A DNA stretch of 64,000 nucleotides from Thermosyntropha sp. (GTDB lineage Bacteria > Bacillota > Syntrophomonadia > Syntrophomonadales > Syntrophomonadaceae). The stretch lies in contig NZ_JACDOH010000001.1 in assembly GCF_017656155.1 (NCBI RefSeq), forward strand, positions 124,001 through 188,000, given 5' to 3'. Below are positions 9,984 through 17,832 of this stretch, in pieces. Made by a program: the position numbers and the translations under genes. Under the pieces are notes generated by a model. It searched no databases. It was not told the origin of the DNA and saw only the letters and a program-made list of their open reading frames with translations. Numbering within the stretch: the stretch's first letter is position 1; the number at the start of each line of letters is the position of its first letter.

Positions 9984-10846
9984 AAGGCGTAACTCATATA
10001 TATAAAAAAGGAACCCCTTTTGAAAAGAAGGCTTTAGAGGATATATTTCTTAACATAGAAAACGGTGAAATTCTAGGGATTATGGGTAAATCAGGGTCGG
10101 GCAAGTCTACCTTTTTGCAGCTTTTAAATGGACTTTTAAGACCATGTAGAGGAAAGATAATAGTTGATGATTATGATATAACTATGATTCCTGCAGACGA
10201 AATAGCAGCTGTTCGACGGGAGGTTGGATTAGTTTTCCAATTTCCTGAAGAACAGATTTTTGAGACTGATGTATATAAGGAGATTGCTTTTGGACCTAAA
10301 AACCTGGGCATAGATGAAAAAAAAACCTTCGAAAGAGTAAAAACAGCCATGAAGCTGACAGGGCTGGAATACGTTAAATTTAAAGACCGCCGTCCTAATG
10401 AGCTTAGCGGTGGAGAAAAAAGAAGGGTGGGCATAGCCGACATATTAGCTTTGAATCCCCGTTATTTACTTTTAGATGAGCCTTTTGCGGCTTTAGATTA
10501 TGAGGGGAGAAGGAAAATATACCAGAGTATAAAAGAACTTAATCAAACCCGGGGAACAACTACAATTATTGTTTCACACAATTTAGAATATCTTGTTCCC
10601 GTCTGCAATCGATTATTAATTTTAGCAGATGGCAGAGTTAAGCTTGATATCAAGATAGATGAGATTGCATTGTATATAAAAGAAATAAAAAATTTAGGCG
10701 TGTCCCCTCCTTTGCATCATGAAGTTTTATATTATTTAAAGGAAAAAGGGTTTAATATCAATGTTAAGGTTAGAACCAGGGAAGAGGCAGCCCGAGAAAT
10801 TGCAAAGTATTTAGGGACTCTTAAGGATGAAGTGAAAAGTGGTTAA
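9968..10846 (+). CDS. ecfA2: Energy-coupling factor transporter ATPase EcfA2
   Basis: This 292-residue ABC ATPase has Walker A GKSGSGKST, a Q-loop in VFQFPEEQIF, the signature LSGGEKRRVG and Walker B LLLDEPFAALD. The EQIF-type Q-loop neighbourhood is usual in EcfA2. The start overlaps ecfA1 and the end overlaps ecfT by 8 bases, so the three proteins are probably made in a coupled way. The substrate-binding S component is not encoded here. Confidence 0.95.
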   Translation: MPIKIKGVTHIYKKGTPFEKKALEDIFLNIENGEILGIMGKSGSGKSTFLQLLNGLLRPCRGKIIVDDYDITMIPADEIAAVRREVGLVFQFPEEQIFETDVYKEIAFGPKNLGIDEKKTFERVKTAMKLTGLEYVKFKDRRPNELSGGEKRRVGIADILALNPRYLLLDEPFAALDYEGRRKIYQSIKELNQTRGTTTIIVSHNLEYLVPVCNRLLILADGRVKLDIKIDEIALYIKEIKNLGVSPPLHHEVLYYLKEKGFNINVKVRTREEAAREIAKYLGTLKDEVKSG

Positions 10847-11597
10847 GAATATTGGTTTAGGACAGTATATTCCTGGAAATTCGATCTTGCACAGATTAGA
10901 TCCGCGGAGTAAAGTGATAGGAACCGTTATTTTGGTTGTTGGTACTTTTACCTCAGCTTATCCCGTAGAGACAGGGATTTTTTTAGGAACAGTTTTGATA
11001 CTGGGGGCTTTAAGCCAGGTAGGGATAAGATATTATTTTGATTCCCTTAAACCTTTACTGTATTTGATTTTGATAACTGCTTTTTTTCAGGTCTTGCTGG
11101 CGGAAGAAGAACTCGGACAGAGATTTGATGCAGCCTTAAATTTAGGATTGCGACTTTTTATAATTATTTTTTCAATGCAAGTTTTGATGGGGACAACTTC
11201 TCCATTATCCTTAACCAGCGGAATGGAAAAAATGCTTTCTCCGCTTAAAAGAATAAAATTTCCAGTACATGAGCTTATAATGATAATGACTATAAGTTTG
11301 CGCTTCATCCCCCTTTATATTGAAGACTGGGAACGGATAAAAAAAGCTCAGATGAGCCGGGGAATAAATTTTGAGGAAAAAAGTATTATAAAAAGGCTAA
11401 AAAACTATATATCTGTATTAATACCTCTCCTGCGTATATCGTTTCAGCGGGCAGTCGACCTGGCGACTGCTATGGAATCAAGGTGTTATCAGGGAGAAGG
11501 AGAAAGAAGTCATCTTAATGTTTTAAAATTTACCCCATATGATTTTATGTATATCGGAATTATAGGAGGAGTGTGGCTCATAACTATCTGGTTATGA
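10839..11597 (+). CDS. ecfT: Energy-coupling factor transporter transmembrane protein EcfT
   Basis: This is a 252-residue membrane protein with about five hydrophobic segments. It has the family start LGQYIPGNSILHRLDPRSK. The two coupling-helix arginine motifs appear as AQMSRG and AMESRCYQG. It links the two ATPases to exchangeable S components. The GTG start lies inside ecfA2. Confidence 0.95.
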   Translation: MVKNIGLGQYIPGNSILHRLDPRSKVIGTVILVVGTFTSAYPVETGIFLGTVLILGALSQVGIRYYFDSLKPLLYLILITAFFQVLLAEEELGQRFDAALNLGLRLFIIIFSMQVLMGTTSPLSLTSGMEKMLSPLKRIKFPVHELIMIMTISLRFIPLYIEDWERIKKAQMSRGINFEEKSIIKRLKNYISVLIPLLRISFQRAVDLATAMESRCYQGEGERSHLNVLKFTPYDFMYIGIIGGVWLITIWL

Positions 11598-12346
11598 ATG
11601 AAGGAAATATAAAAAGGATAAAGCTTGTAATTGAATACGATGGTACTAATTATCACGGTTTTCAGGTGCAGAACAACGCCCATACGGTGCAGGCTGAGCT
11701 GGGACAGGCTATCCTGAAACTTACTGGTGAAAGGGTTAGTGTTATTTCAGCCGGGCGCACAGATGCCGGAGTACACGCATTAGGACAGGTAGTAGTTTTT
11801 AGTACCTCATCTACTATACCTGTTGATAAATGGAAGCCAGCCTTGAACAGTGTTTTACCGCGGGATATCAGGGTTTTGCAAAGTTCAACTGTTGATGAAA
11901 ATTTTCATCCCCGATTCAGCGCTATAAAAAAGACTTACCGTTATATTATTTATCGGCAAGAGGAAGGAGCAGTCTTTTACCGCAATTATGCCTGGATAAA
12001 TGCAGAAAAATTAAATATTGAAGAGATGAGGAAAGCTGCCCATTTTATTTTGGGGAGGCATGATTTCAGATCTTTTTGCAGCAGCGGCTCAGCGGTAAAA
12101 AATTTTGAGCGAACAGTTACAAGATTGGATATAGAAGAAAAGAAACCTTTCCTGATTCTGGAGATAGAAGCTGATGGTTTTTTATACAATATGGTTAGAA
12201 TAATAGTAGGAACACTGGTGGAAGTAGGTAAAGGCACATATAGTTCAGAATATGTGAAAGAGATTATTGAGTCTAAAGATAGGAATAAAGCTGGAGCAAC
12301 TGCACCGCCTCAAGGGCTTTATCTGGTAAAGGTAGAATACCTATAA
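11594..12346 (+). CDS. truA: tRNA pseudouridine(38-40) synthase TruA
   Basis: This enzyme isomerises uridines 38-40 in the tRNA anticodon arm. The catalytic aspartate lies in SAGRTDAGVHALGQ, and IEYDGTNYHGFQ is the usual N-terminal motif. The ATG at 11594 overlaps the ecfT stop as ATGA and gives a typical N-terminus (250 residues). An in-frame GTG at 11573 sits only two bases from AGGAGGA and is less likely. truA after ecfT is the standard Firmicute order. Confidence 0.95.
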   Translation: MNEGNIKRIKLVIEYDGTNYHGFQVQNNAHTVQAELGQAILKLTGERVSVISAGRTDAGVHALGQVVVFSTSSTIPVDKWKPALNSVLPRDIRVLQSSTVDENFHPRFSAIKKTYRYIIYRQEEGAVFYRNYAWINAEKLNIEEMRKAAHFILGRHDFRSFCSSGSAVKNFERTVTRLDIEEKKPFLILEIEADGFLYNMVRIIVGTLVEVGKGTYSSEYVKEIIESKDRNKAGATAPPQGLYLVKVEYL

Positions 12347-12365
12347 TAAAACTTAAACCCTTTTC

Positions 12366-12398
12366 TTGACAAAAGGAAATAAGATTAGCTAATATAAT
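12366..12398 (+). promoter_or_regulatory. Probable promoter for rplM-rpsI
   Basis: A perfect -35 TTGACA at 12366-12371 is followed after 18 bases by TAATAT (12390-12395); an overlapping TATAAT at 12393-12398 would need 21 bases. It lies in the gap between truA and the leader hairpin. Confidence 0.6.
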
Positions 12399-12400
12399 TA

Positions 12401-12489
12401 GGTAGGCTTATTTTTATATGCCTGTCTGGCCCCGTTGGCAGGTATATAAAAATAAAAAGCTGTAAGCAAGATAAACAGGAGGGAACGAT
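12401..12489 (+). promoter_or_regulatory. Candidate L13 ribosomal-protein leader
   Basis: A 16-bp helix with one G-U pair joins 12409-12424 to 12439-12454, closing a G/C-rich 14-base loop. It lies between the promoter and rplM. Firmicutes commonly have an autoregulatory L13 leader RNA upstream of rplM-rpsI, and this hairpin is in that place. Assignment to the Rfam L13 leader family is by position and general shape only. Confidence 0.6.
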
Positions 12490-12924
12490 GTGAAAACCTA
12501 CATGGCCAAACCTGCGGAAATTGAACGCAAATGGTATGTTATAGATGCTAGTGGACAGACACTTGGTAGGCTTGCTTCAGAAGTTGCAACAATTTTGAGA
12601 GGCAAACATAAACCGATATATACACCTCATGTTGATACCGGAGATTATGTAATCATTATTAATGCAGAAAAGGTTGTTTTAACTGGCAACAAACTGGATG
12701 AGAAGTTATATCGCCGTCATTCCGGGTATCCAGGCGGTTTAAAGGAAATGACCTATCGCGAATTCCTGCAGAAAAAGCCGGAAAAAGCCATTGAAGTAGC
12801 AGTAAAAGGGATGCTTCCACATAACCGCTTGGGAAGAAAGATGTTTAAAAAACTTAAAGTGTATAGAGGAAGCGAACATCCGCATCAGGCTCAAAAACCA
12901 GAAATTCGCGAGCTTAGAGGGTAA
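12490..12924 (+). CDS. rplM: 50S ribosomal protein L13
   Basis: This 144-residue L13 contains [17 protein letters not shown], the [13 protein letters not shown] segment and the [19 protein letters not shown] motif. It is an early assembly protein of the large subunit. The start is GTG at 12490; the ATG two bases earlier is immediately followed by a stop. It forms an operon with rpsI. Confidence 0.97.
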   Translation: MKTYMAKPAEIERKWYVIDASGQTLGRLASEVATILRGKHKPIYTPHVDTGDYVIIINAEKVVLTGNKLDEKLYRRHSGYPGGLKEMTYREFLQKKPEKAIEVAVKGMLPHNRLGRKMFKKLKVYRGSEHPHQAQKPEIRELRG

Positions 12925-12935
12925 GGAGGATGAAG

Positions 12936-13328
12936 ATGGCAAAGGTACAATACTGGGGAACCGGACGCAGAAAAAAAGCTATAGCCAGAGTTAGGTTAAT
13001 ACCTGGTGATGGCAGAATTATTATAAATAACCGTGAGTTTGAAGATTTCTTTCCTAACAAGGTCAGCCGCCTTATAGTTAAACAGCCTTTAGTGCTGACC
13101 GATATGGAAGGCAGATTTGATGTTATATGCCGGGTACACGGCGGAGGAGTAAGCGGGCAGGCAGGTGCTGTTCGTTTAGGTATTGCACGGGCTTTAGTTA
13201 AAGCAAATCCTGATTTAAGACCGCAGCTTAAAAAAGCCGGTTTCTTAACCCGCGATCCACGCATGAAGGAAAGAAAAAAATACGGATTGCACAAAGCAAG
13301 AAAAGCACCGCAGTACTCCAAACGCTAA
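12936..13328 (+). CDS. rpsI: 30S ribosomal protein S9
   Basis: This 130-residue S9 begins [20 protein letters not shown] and ends with the basic tail KAPQYSKR whose last arginine contacts P-site tRNA. An upstream in-frame ATG at 12930 overlaps the AAGGAGGA ribosome binding site, so the ATG at 12936 is preferred. A strong terminator follows. Confidence 0.97.
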   Translation: MAKVQYWGTGRRKKAIARVRLIPGDGRIIINNREFEDFFPNKVSRLIVKQPLVLTDMEGRFDVICRVHGGGVSGQAGAVRLGIARALVKANPDLRPQLKKAGFLTRDPRMKERKKYGLHKARKAPQYSKR

Positions 13329-13343
13329 AAACAAAAAAAATGC

Positions 13344-13387
13344 AAAGGAGACATTTCTCAAATGCGAGAATGTCTCCTTTTATTTTT
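13344..13387 (+). terminator. Terminator after rpsI
   Basis: A roughly 15-bp stem (arms at 13344-13359 and 13366-13380, with one bulge) is followed by TATTTTT. It closes the rplM-rpsI unit. Confidence 0.85.
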
Positions 13388-13493
13388 GCTCCAAGTTATT
13401 TAACTTAAACTTCCTTGTGAACATCTAGTTATTAAAAGGGGGCTGAAAGCATATATAAAACTAATAATAAGATTATGCCCAGGGGGAAAATAA

Positions 13494-14213
13494 GTGCAGA
13501 GGAAACAGGTCAAGATAGTTGTATGTTTATTTTTGCTGCTCACATTTATGGTGATAAGATGGGAAAACAAAACTGAGACAGAGCTTATGGTGTATAATGT
13601 TGCCAGTAAGGTAATAGTAATTGATCCCGGACATGGTGGAATAGATACGGGAGCAACCCGGGGAAATATTATAGAAAAGGATATAACTCTAAAAATGAGC
13701 CAAAAATTAGCCTCTGAACTGGCTGCAGCAGGAGCAGCTGTAATAATGACCCGCAGCAGCGATACTGATTTGGTAGAGGATAATTTTAAGGGAAGTTACC
13801 GGGAGAGGCACCGGAAAGGCCTTAGCAAAAGGGTAGAAAAGGCTAATCAAACCGGGGCTGATTTATTTGTCAGCATCCATACCAATGCAGATCCCAACCC
13901 GCGCTGGTCAGGAGCTCAGACTTTTTACCATCAGCAAAGTGAAGAAAGCAAAAAAGCGGCTGAAGCTATACAAAGTGAAATAAAAAGGCTTTTAAAAAAT
14001 ACTAAAAGGGATGCATTAGCGGGCGACTACTTTGTAATGAACAATACAGAAATGCCTGCAGTTTTAGTAGAAGTAGGATTTATATCCAACTATAAGGAAG
14101 GTAAATTGTTAACTGATGAAGAATATCAGAAAAAAATGGCCCATGCTATATGTTCAGGAATAGTGAAGTATTTTGCTTCAGAATCAGGAGTAAATGAAAA
14201 GGCTAAAAGATAA
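13494..14213 (+). CDS. cwlD: Spore-cortex N-acetylmuramoyl-L-alanine amidase CwlD
   Basis: This is a 239-residue Amidase_3 protein with an uncleaved N-terminal membrane segment (about residues 6-20). The catalytic region has VIDPGHGGIDTGA (zinc histidine), SIHTNAD and the VEVGFISN motif with the catalytic glutamate. CwlD trims peptides from muramic acid so that muramic-delta-lactam can form in the spore cortex, which is needed for germination. Size, single anchor and absence of repeats fit CwlD better than vegetative amidases. The start is GTG behind AGGGGGAA. Confidence 0.88.
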   Translation: MQRKQVKIVVCLFLLLTFMVIRWENKTETELMVYNVASKVIVIDPGHGGIDTGATRGNIIEKDITLKMSQKLASELAAAGAAVIMTRSSDTDLVEDNFKGSYRERHRKGLSKRVEKANQTGADLFVSIHTNADPNPRWSGAQTFYHQQSEESKKAAEAIQSEIKRLLKNTKRDALAGDYFVMNNTEMPAVLVEVGFISNYKEGKLLTDEEYQKKMAHAICSGIVKYFASESGVNEKAKR

Positions 14214-14225
14214 GGAGGCCTTGAT

Positions 14226-15620
14226 ATGCTGGTTTATGCAGCTCTTTCTCCCCACCCTCCCTTGCTTATTCCGGAAATTGGGGGGACAAACCTTGGAAAA
14301 GTAGAAAAAATCGTAGATAGCATGAAAAAAATAGCAGATGATATTAAAGGGGCTGATCCCGAAACTATTGTTTTTTTTACTCCTCATGGCAATGTTTTCA
14401 GTGATTGTCTTAGTGCTCTTAGTATGCCTGAATTAAAAGGAGATTTTGCCGCATTTGGCTGTAGGAATGTTAATTTTAAGGTAGAAAACGACCTTACTTT
14501 GCTTAAGAAAGTTGCAGTGCAGGCAAAAGATGAAGGTATAGATTTTATTCTAATAGATGAAGAAACAGCCGCAAGAAATCGCCTTAATGCAAGGCTTGAC
14601 CATGGGATATTAGTTCCCATGTATTATCTTAAAAAGGCAGGGCTTGATGATGTTGCAATATTAGCTATCAGCATAGGCTATTTACCGTTTTTAAAACTTT
14701 ATAAATTTGGCAAAATTGTAGAGAAAGCTGCCGCCGACCTTGGCAGAAGAGTGGCGATTGTAGCCTCTGGAGATATGTCGCACCGTTTGAAGGAAGAGGG
14801 ACCTTACAGTTATCATCCCGATGGCCCGGAGTTTGACCGGATGATAAAAGAACACATGGAAAAAGGAGAAGTTGAAGCTTTGCTGAAAATACCAAATGAT
14901 ATAAGGGAAAATGCCGGGGAGTGTGGCTACCGCTCGCTGGTTATGATGCTGGGAAGCTTAGATGGTAGAGATTTTCAAATAAAACATTTGGAATATGCCG
15001 GCCCATTTGGTGTAGGTTATCTTACTGCAGGTTTGCTGCCGGGAAACCAGGGGATAAGCTATCTTAACAAAATGGAAAATGATGAGAAAAAGAAAATGGG
15101 AGAAATAAGAAAAAATGAATCTCTTCCGGTTAGGTGGGCGCGAATGGTTTTGGAAAGCTATATTACCGAACAAAAAATACCTGAACTTCCAGCTGAAATG
15201 AAAACTCTGGAGAAGCAAAAGGCGGCTGCCTTTGTTTCGCTTAAAAAATACGGAAGCCTTAGAGGGTGTATAGGAACGATTCTTCCTGCCCATGAAAACC
15301 TGGCTTTAGAGATTGCCTATAATGCAATAAGTGCTGGAACCCGTGATCCCCGGTTTTTGCCAGTGGAAAAAGAGGAGCTTAAGGATTTAGTTTATTCGGT
15401 AGATGTTTTAGAAAAACCTGAGCCTTGTACTAAGGATGATTTAGATCCGAAGAACTATGGAGTAATAGTAAGCAAAGGCAGCCGGCGTGGTCTTCTTTTG
15501 CCGGATCTGGAAGGAGTAGACACTGTAGAAGAACAGCTTTCAATTGCTTTACAAAAGGCAGGAATAAGACCGGATGAAGATTATCAGATAGAGAGGTTTA
15601 AAGTTACAAGATATACTTAA
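14226..15620 (+). CDS. AmmeMemoRadiSam fusion: LigB-like domain plus AMMECR1 domain
   Basis: This is a 464-residue two-domain protein. Residues ~1-270 resemble the class III extradiol dioxygenase catalytic (LigB) / Memo-like fold: SPHPPLLIPEIGG at the N-terminus, FTPHG, LDHGILVPMYYL and ASGDMSHRL, which supply histidines and acidic residues of a possible metal site. Residues ~290-464 are an AMMECR1 domain (FVSLKKYGSLRGCIGTI, ISAGTRDPRF, LLPDLEGVDTVEEQL). AMMECR1, Memo-type and a radical SAM enzyme form a conserved trio of unknown function. The radical SAM partner starts 16 bases downstream and cwlD ends 12 bases upstream. Substrate and reaction are unknown. Confidence 0.88.
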   Translation: MLVYAALSPHPPLLIPEIGGTNLGKVEKIVDSMKKIADDIKGADPETIVFFTPHGNVFSDCLSALSMPELKGDFAAFGCRNVNFKVENDLTLLKKVAVQAKDEGIDFILIDEETAARNRLNARLDHGILVPMYYLKKAGLDDVAILAISIGYLPFLKLYKFGKIVEKAAADLGRRVAIVASGDMSHRLKEEGPYSYHPDGPEFDRMIKEHMEKGEVEALLKIPNDIRENAGECGYRSLVMMLGSLDGRDFQIKHLEYAGPFGVGYLTAGLLPGNQGISYLNKMENDEKKKMGEIRKNESLPVRWARMVLESYITEQKIPELPAEMKTLEKQKAAAFVSLKKYGSLRGCIGTILPAHENLALEIAYNAISAGTRDPRFLPVEKEELKDLVYSVDVLEKPEPCTKDDLDPKNYGVIVSKGSRRGLLLPDLEGVDTVEEQLSIALQKAGIRPDEDYQIERFKVTRYT

Positions 15621-15636
15621 AGATTGGTGAAAGGAT

Positions 15637-16638
15637 ATGATTAAGATTAAGGAAGCTTTGTTTTATGAAAGGCTAGAGGAAGATAAAGTGAAATGTCTTT
15701 TATGTCCGCATGAATGCAGGATAATGCCCGGGAGAACTGGTATTTGCCGGATGAGAAGAAACCTGGAAGGAAAACTCGTAAGTTTAAATTACGGTAGACT
15801 GGCTGCTCTGGCCTTAGACCCAATTGAAAAAAAGCCTTTTTATCATTTCTATCCCGGGAAAAATATTTTATCGGCGGGGACAGCAGGCTGCAATTTTTCC
15901 TGCGGATTTTGCCAGAACTACCATTTAGCTCATGAAATCCCTGACTTATATGAGGTGGATCTGTCTGGGCTGGTTGCCGTGACAATGGATGCGCAAAGAA
16001 AAGATTCGATAGGATTAGCTTTTACTTATAATGAGCCTTTGATATGGTATGAATATGTTTTGGAAACAGCTGAAATTTTAAAAAATGAAAATCTGAAAAC
16101 AGTTTTAGTTACCAACGGTTATATAAAAAAGAAGCCTTTAAAAAGGCTTTTGCCCTGTATAGATGCCTTAAACATTGATGTAAAAGCCTTTACCGATGAG
16201 TTTTACCGGAGAAACTGCCGGGGAGATTTAAAAACGGTTATGCAGACGGTGGAGGAGGCAGCTTTAACTGGGCATGTGGAGATTACTACCCTTATAATTC
16301 CGGGAGAAAATGACAGTGAAGAAGAATTAAGAAATCTTTCCCGCTGGCTTGCCGAATTAAATCCGGATATTCCTCTGCACTTTTCCCGCTATTATCCGGC
16401 TTATAAATTTACTTCCAGTCCTACTCCGGAAGGAACGTTAAAAAAAGCCCGGGATATTGCAAAAGAGTATCTTAACTTTGTTTATTTAGGTAATCTTCCG
16501 GGAGAACAAAACAATACCCCGTGTTTGAATTGCGGTAATATTTTGATAAAGAGGGATGGTTATAAAACTCAATTTGTAAATTTTGAAAATGGAAAGTGCC
16601 GCTCGTGCGGAGCTGAAGCTTATTATATAAAGATGTAA
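15637..16638 (+). CDS. AmmeMemoRadiSam system radical SAM enzyme
   Basis: This is a 333-residue radical SAM protein. The cluster motif is CNFSCGFC (CxxxCxxC) near residue 87. An N-terminal CLLCPHECRIMPGRTGICR segment, which resembles that of activating-enzyme relatives, is extra to the core. A C-terminal four-cysteine knuckle (CLNCG ... CRSCG) could bind zinc or a second cluster. Family members always travel with AMMECR1/Memo-like genes, as here, and the substrate is not known. The ATG follows GAAAGGAT, 16 bases after the fusion gene, so the two are almost certainly co-transcribed. Confidence 0.92.
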   Translation: MIKIKEALFYERLEEDKVKCLLCPHECRIMPGRTGICRMRRNLEGKLVSLNYGRLAALALDPIEKKPFYHFYPGKNILSAGTAGCNFSCGFCQNYHLAHEIPDLYEVDLSGLVAVTMDAQRKDSIGLAFTYNEPLIWYEYVLETAEILKNENLKTVLVTNGYIKKKPLKRLLPCIDALNIDVKAFTDEFYRRNCRGDLKTVMQTVEEAALTGHVEITTLIIPGENDSEEELRNLSRWLAELNPDIPLHFSRYYPAYKFTSSPTPEGTLKKARDIAKEYLNFVYLGNLPGEQNNTPCLNCGNILIKRDGYKTQFVNFENGKCRSCGAEAYYIKM

Positions 16639-16642
16639 GAAA

Positions 16643-16704
16643 GGGAAGGCAGAAAAGCCTTCCCTATCTATATGAAAGCTTATCGGGAATAATCCCGACA
16701 AGCT
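16643..16704 (+). terminator. Two tandem hairpins after the radical SAM gene
   Basis: The first is a perfect 8-bp stem GGGAAGGC/GCCTTCCC (16643-16650, 16657-16664). The second is AGCTT-A-TCGGGA paired with TCCCGA-C-AAGCT (16677-16704). Neither has a clear T-run, so they may act together as a weak terminator or transcript stabiliser. Confidence 0.5.
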
Positions 16705-16831
16705 ATTCTAAATTTATCTTTTCCATAAAATAAGATATGAATACATAAGGGAAAAAGTTACAGAAATATTCTAAAATTAAGACTTTTAGTATAGTATATA
16801 GTTAGTAGGAAAAAATAGGGGGGAAGGTGTA

Positions 16832-17614
16832 ATGAGTTATAGGTATGTGAAAATCGAACGTGAAAACTATACTGGTATATTGTGGGTTAGTAGGCCGGAG
16901 GTATTAAATGCACTTAATACTGAGGTTTTAATGGAAATAGGAAAAGCGATTGATGAACTCGGCAGGGATGAAGGAGTAAGGGCAATTATTGTTACCGGAG
17001 TTGGAGATAAGGCCTTTGTGGCTGGAGCTGACATCAGGGAAATGCAGTCTTTAAATGCAGTCCAAGGCAGGAGTTTTGGGAAAACAGGTCAGGAGGTTTT
17101 TAGAAAAATTGAGGAGCTTGAAAAACCGGTTATTGCAGCGATAAATGGTTTTGCTTTAGGTGGCGGATGTGAATTGGCCATGGCTGCCGATATCAGGCTG
17201 GCATCTGACAAGGCTAAATTCGGACAACCGGAGGTGACTTTAGGTATTATTCCCGGCTTTGGAGGAACCCAGCGTTTAAGCCGGCTTATAGGCAAAGGGC
17301 GGGCTATGGAGCTTATCCTGACCGGCAGCATGATAAGCGCTGAAGAAGCATACCGGATTGGTTTGGTTAACTATGTTTATCCTGCAAATGAACTATTGAA
17401 AGAAGCAAAGAAAATGGCAGAAAAGATAACTTCCAATGCCCCGTTGGCTGTGAAATTTGCAAAATCGGCCATAAACAAAGGGGGACAGACCGATATAGAC
17501 ACCGGTATGAGCATAGAAGCCGATCTTTTTGGTTTATGTTTTGCAACGGAAGACCAGAAAAGTGGAATGAAAGCGTTTATAAACAAAGAAAAAGTGGAGT
17601 TTAAGGGATGTTGA
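16832..17614 (+). CDS. Enoyl-CoA hydratase / crotonase
   Basis: This is a 260-residue crotonase-fold enzyme. It contains the oxyanion-hole and catalytic motif AINGFALGGGCELAMAAD, with catalytic glutamates at E114 and E134 (GQPEVTLGIIPGFGGTQRL). Both glutamates are present, so it should hydrate 2-enoyl-CoA (crotonyl-CoA to 3-hydroxybutyryl-CoA) or run the reverse, either in fatty-acid oxidation or in butyrate formation. No other beta-oxidation genes adjoin it, so it appears monocistronic. The ATG follows GGGGGGAAGG. Confidence 0.92.
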   Translation: MSYRYVKIERENYTGILWVSRPEVLNALNTEVLMEIGKAIDELGRDEGVRAIIVTGVGDKAFVAGADIREMQSLNAVQGRSFGKTGQEVFRKIEELEKPVIAAINGFALGGGCELAMAADIRLASDKAKFGQPEVTLGIIPGFGGTQRLSRLIGKGRAMELILTGSMISAEEAYRIGLVNYVYPANELLKEAKKMAEKITSNAPLAVKFAKSAINKGGQTDIDTGMSIEADLFGLCFATEDQKSGMKAFINKEKVEFKGC

Positions 17615-17647
17615 AATAAAATTAATTGTCGATTAGATTTTTGATGA

Positions 17648-17667
17648 GGGCGTAAAGCCCGTTTTTT
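17648..17667 (+). terminator. Weak terminator after the crotonase gene
   Basis: A short GGGC/GCCC stem (17648-17651 and 17656-17659) is followed by G and six T residues. The stem is short but the T-run is clear. Confidence 0.45.
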
Positions 17668-17832
17668 GTTTATAAGTCTGCTTTATGAATTAGATAGCCG
17701 AAAATAAACATAAAAATATGCAGGATTATATTGGAAGAAGGAGAAATAGAAAGAAGAAAGTTTTTTCAAAATAAACACAATAATCATAATATTTGTTCAG
17801 GTAATATATGCCGGAAGATAAGGAGGGGTAAT

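Noticed and set aside
12914-13321. 135-residue minus-strand frame over rpsI
   Set aside because: It is antisense to S9, which is certain, and reads as mirror composition of a basic protein.
17697-17704. GCCGAAAA as a sigma-28 -10 for the PAS chemoreceptor
   Set aside because: No TAAA-type -35 is found at 15-16 bases upstream.
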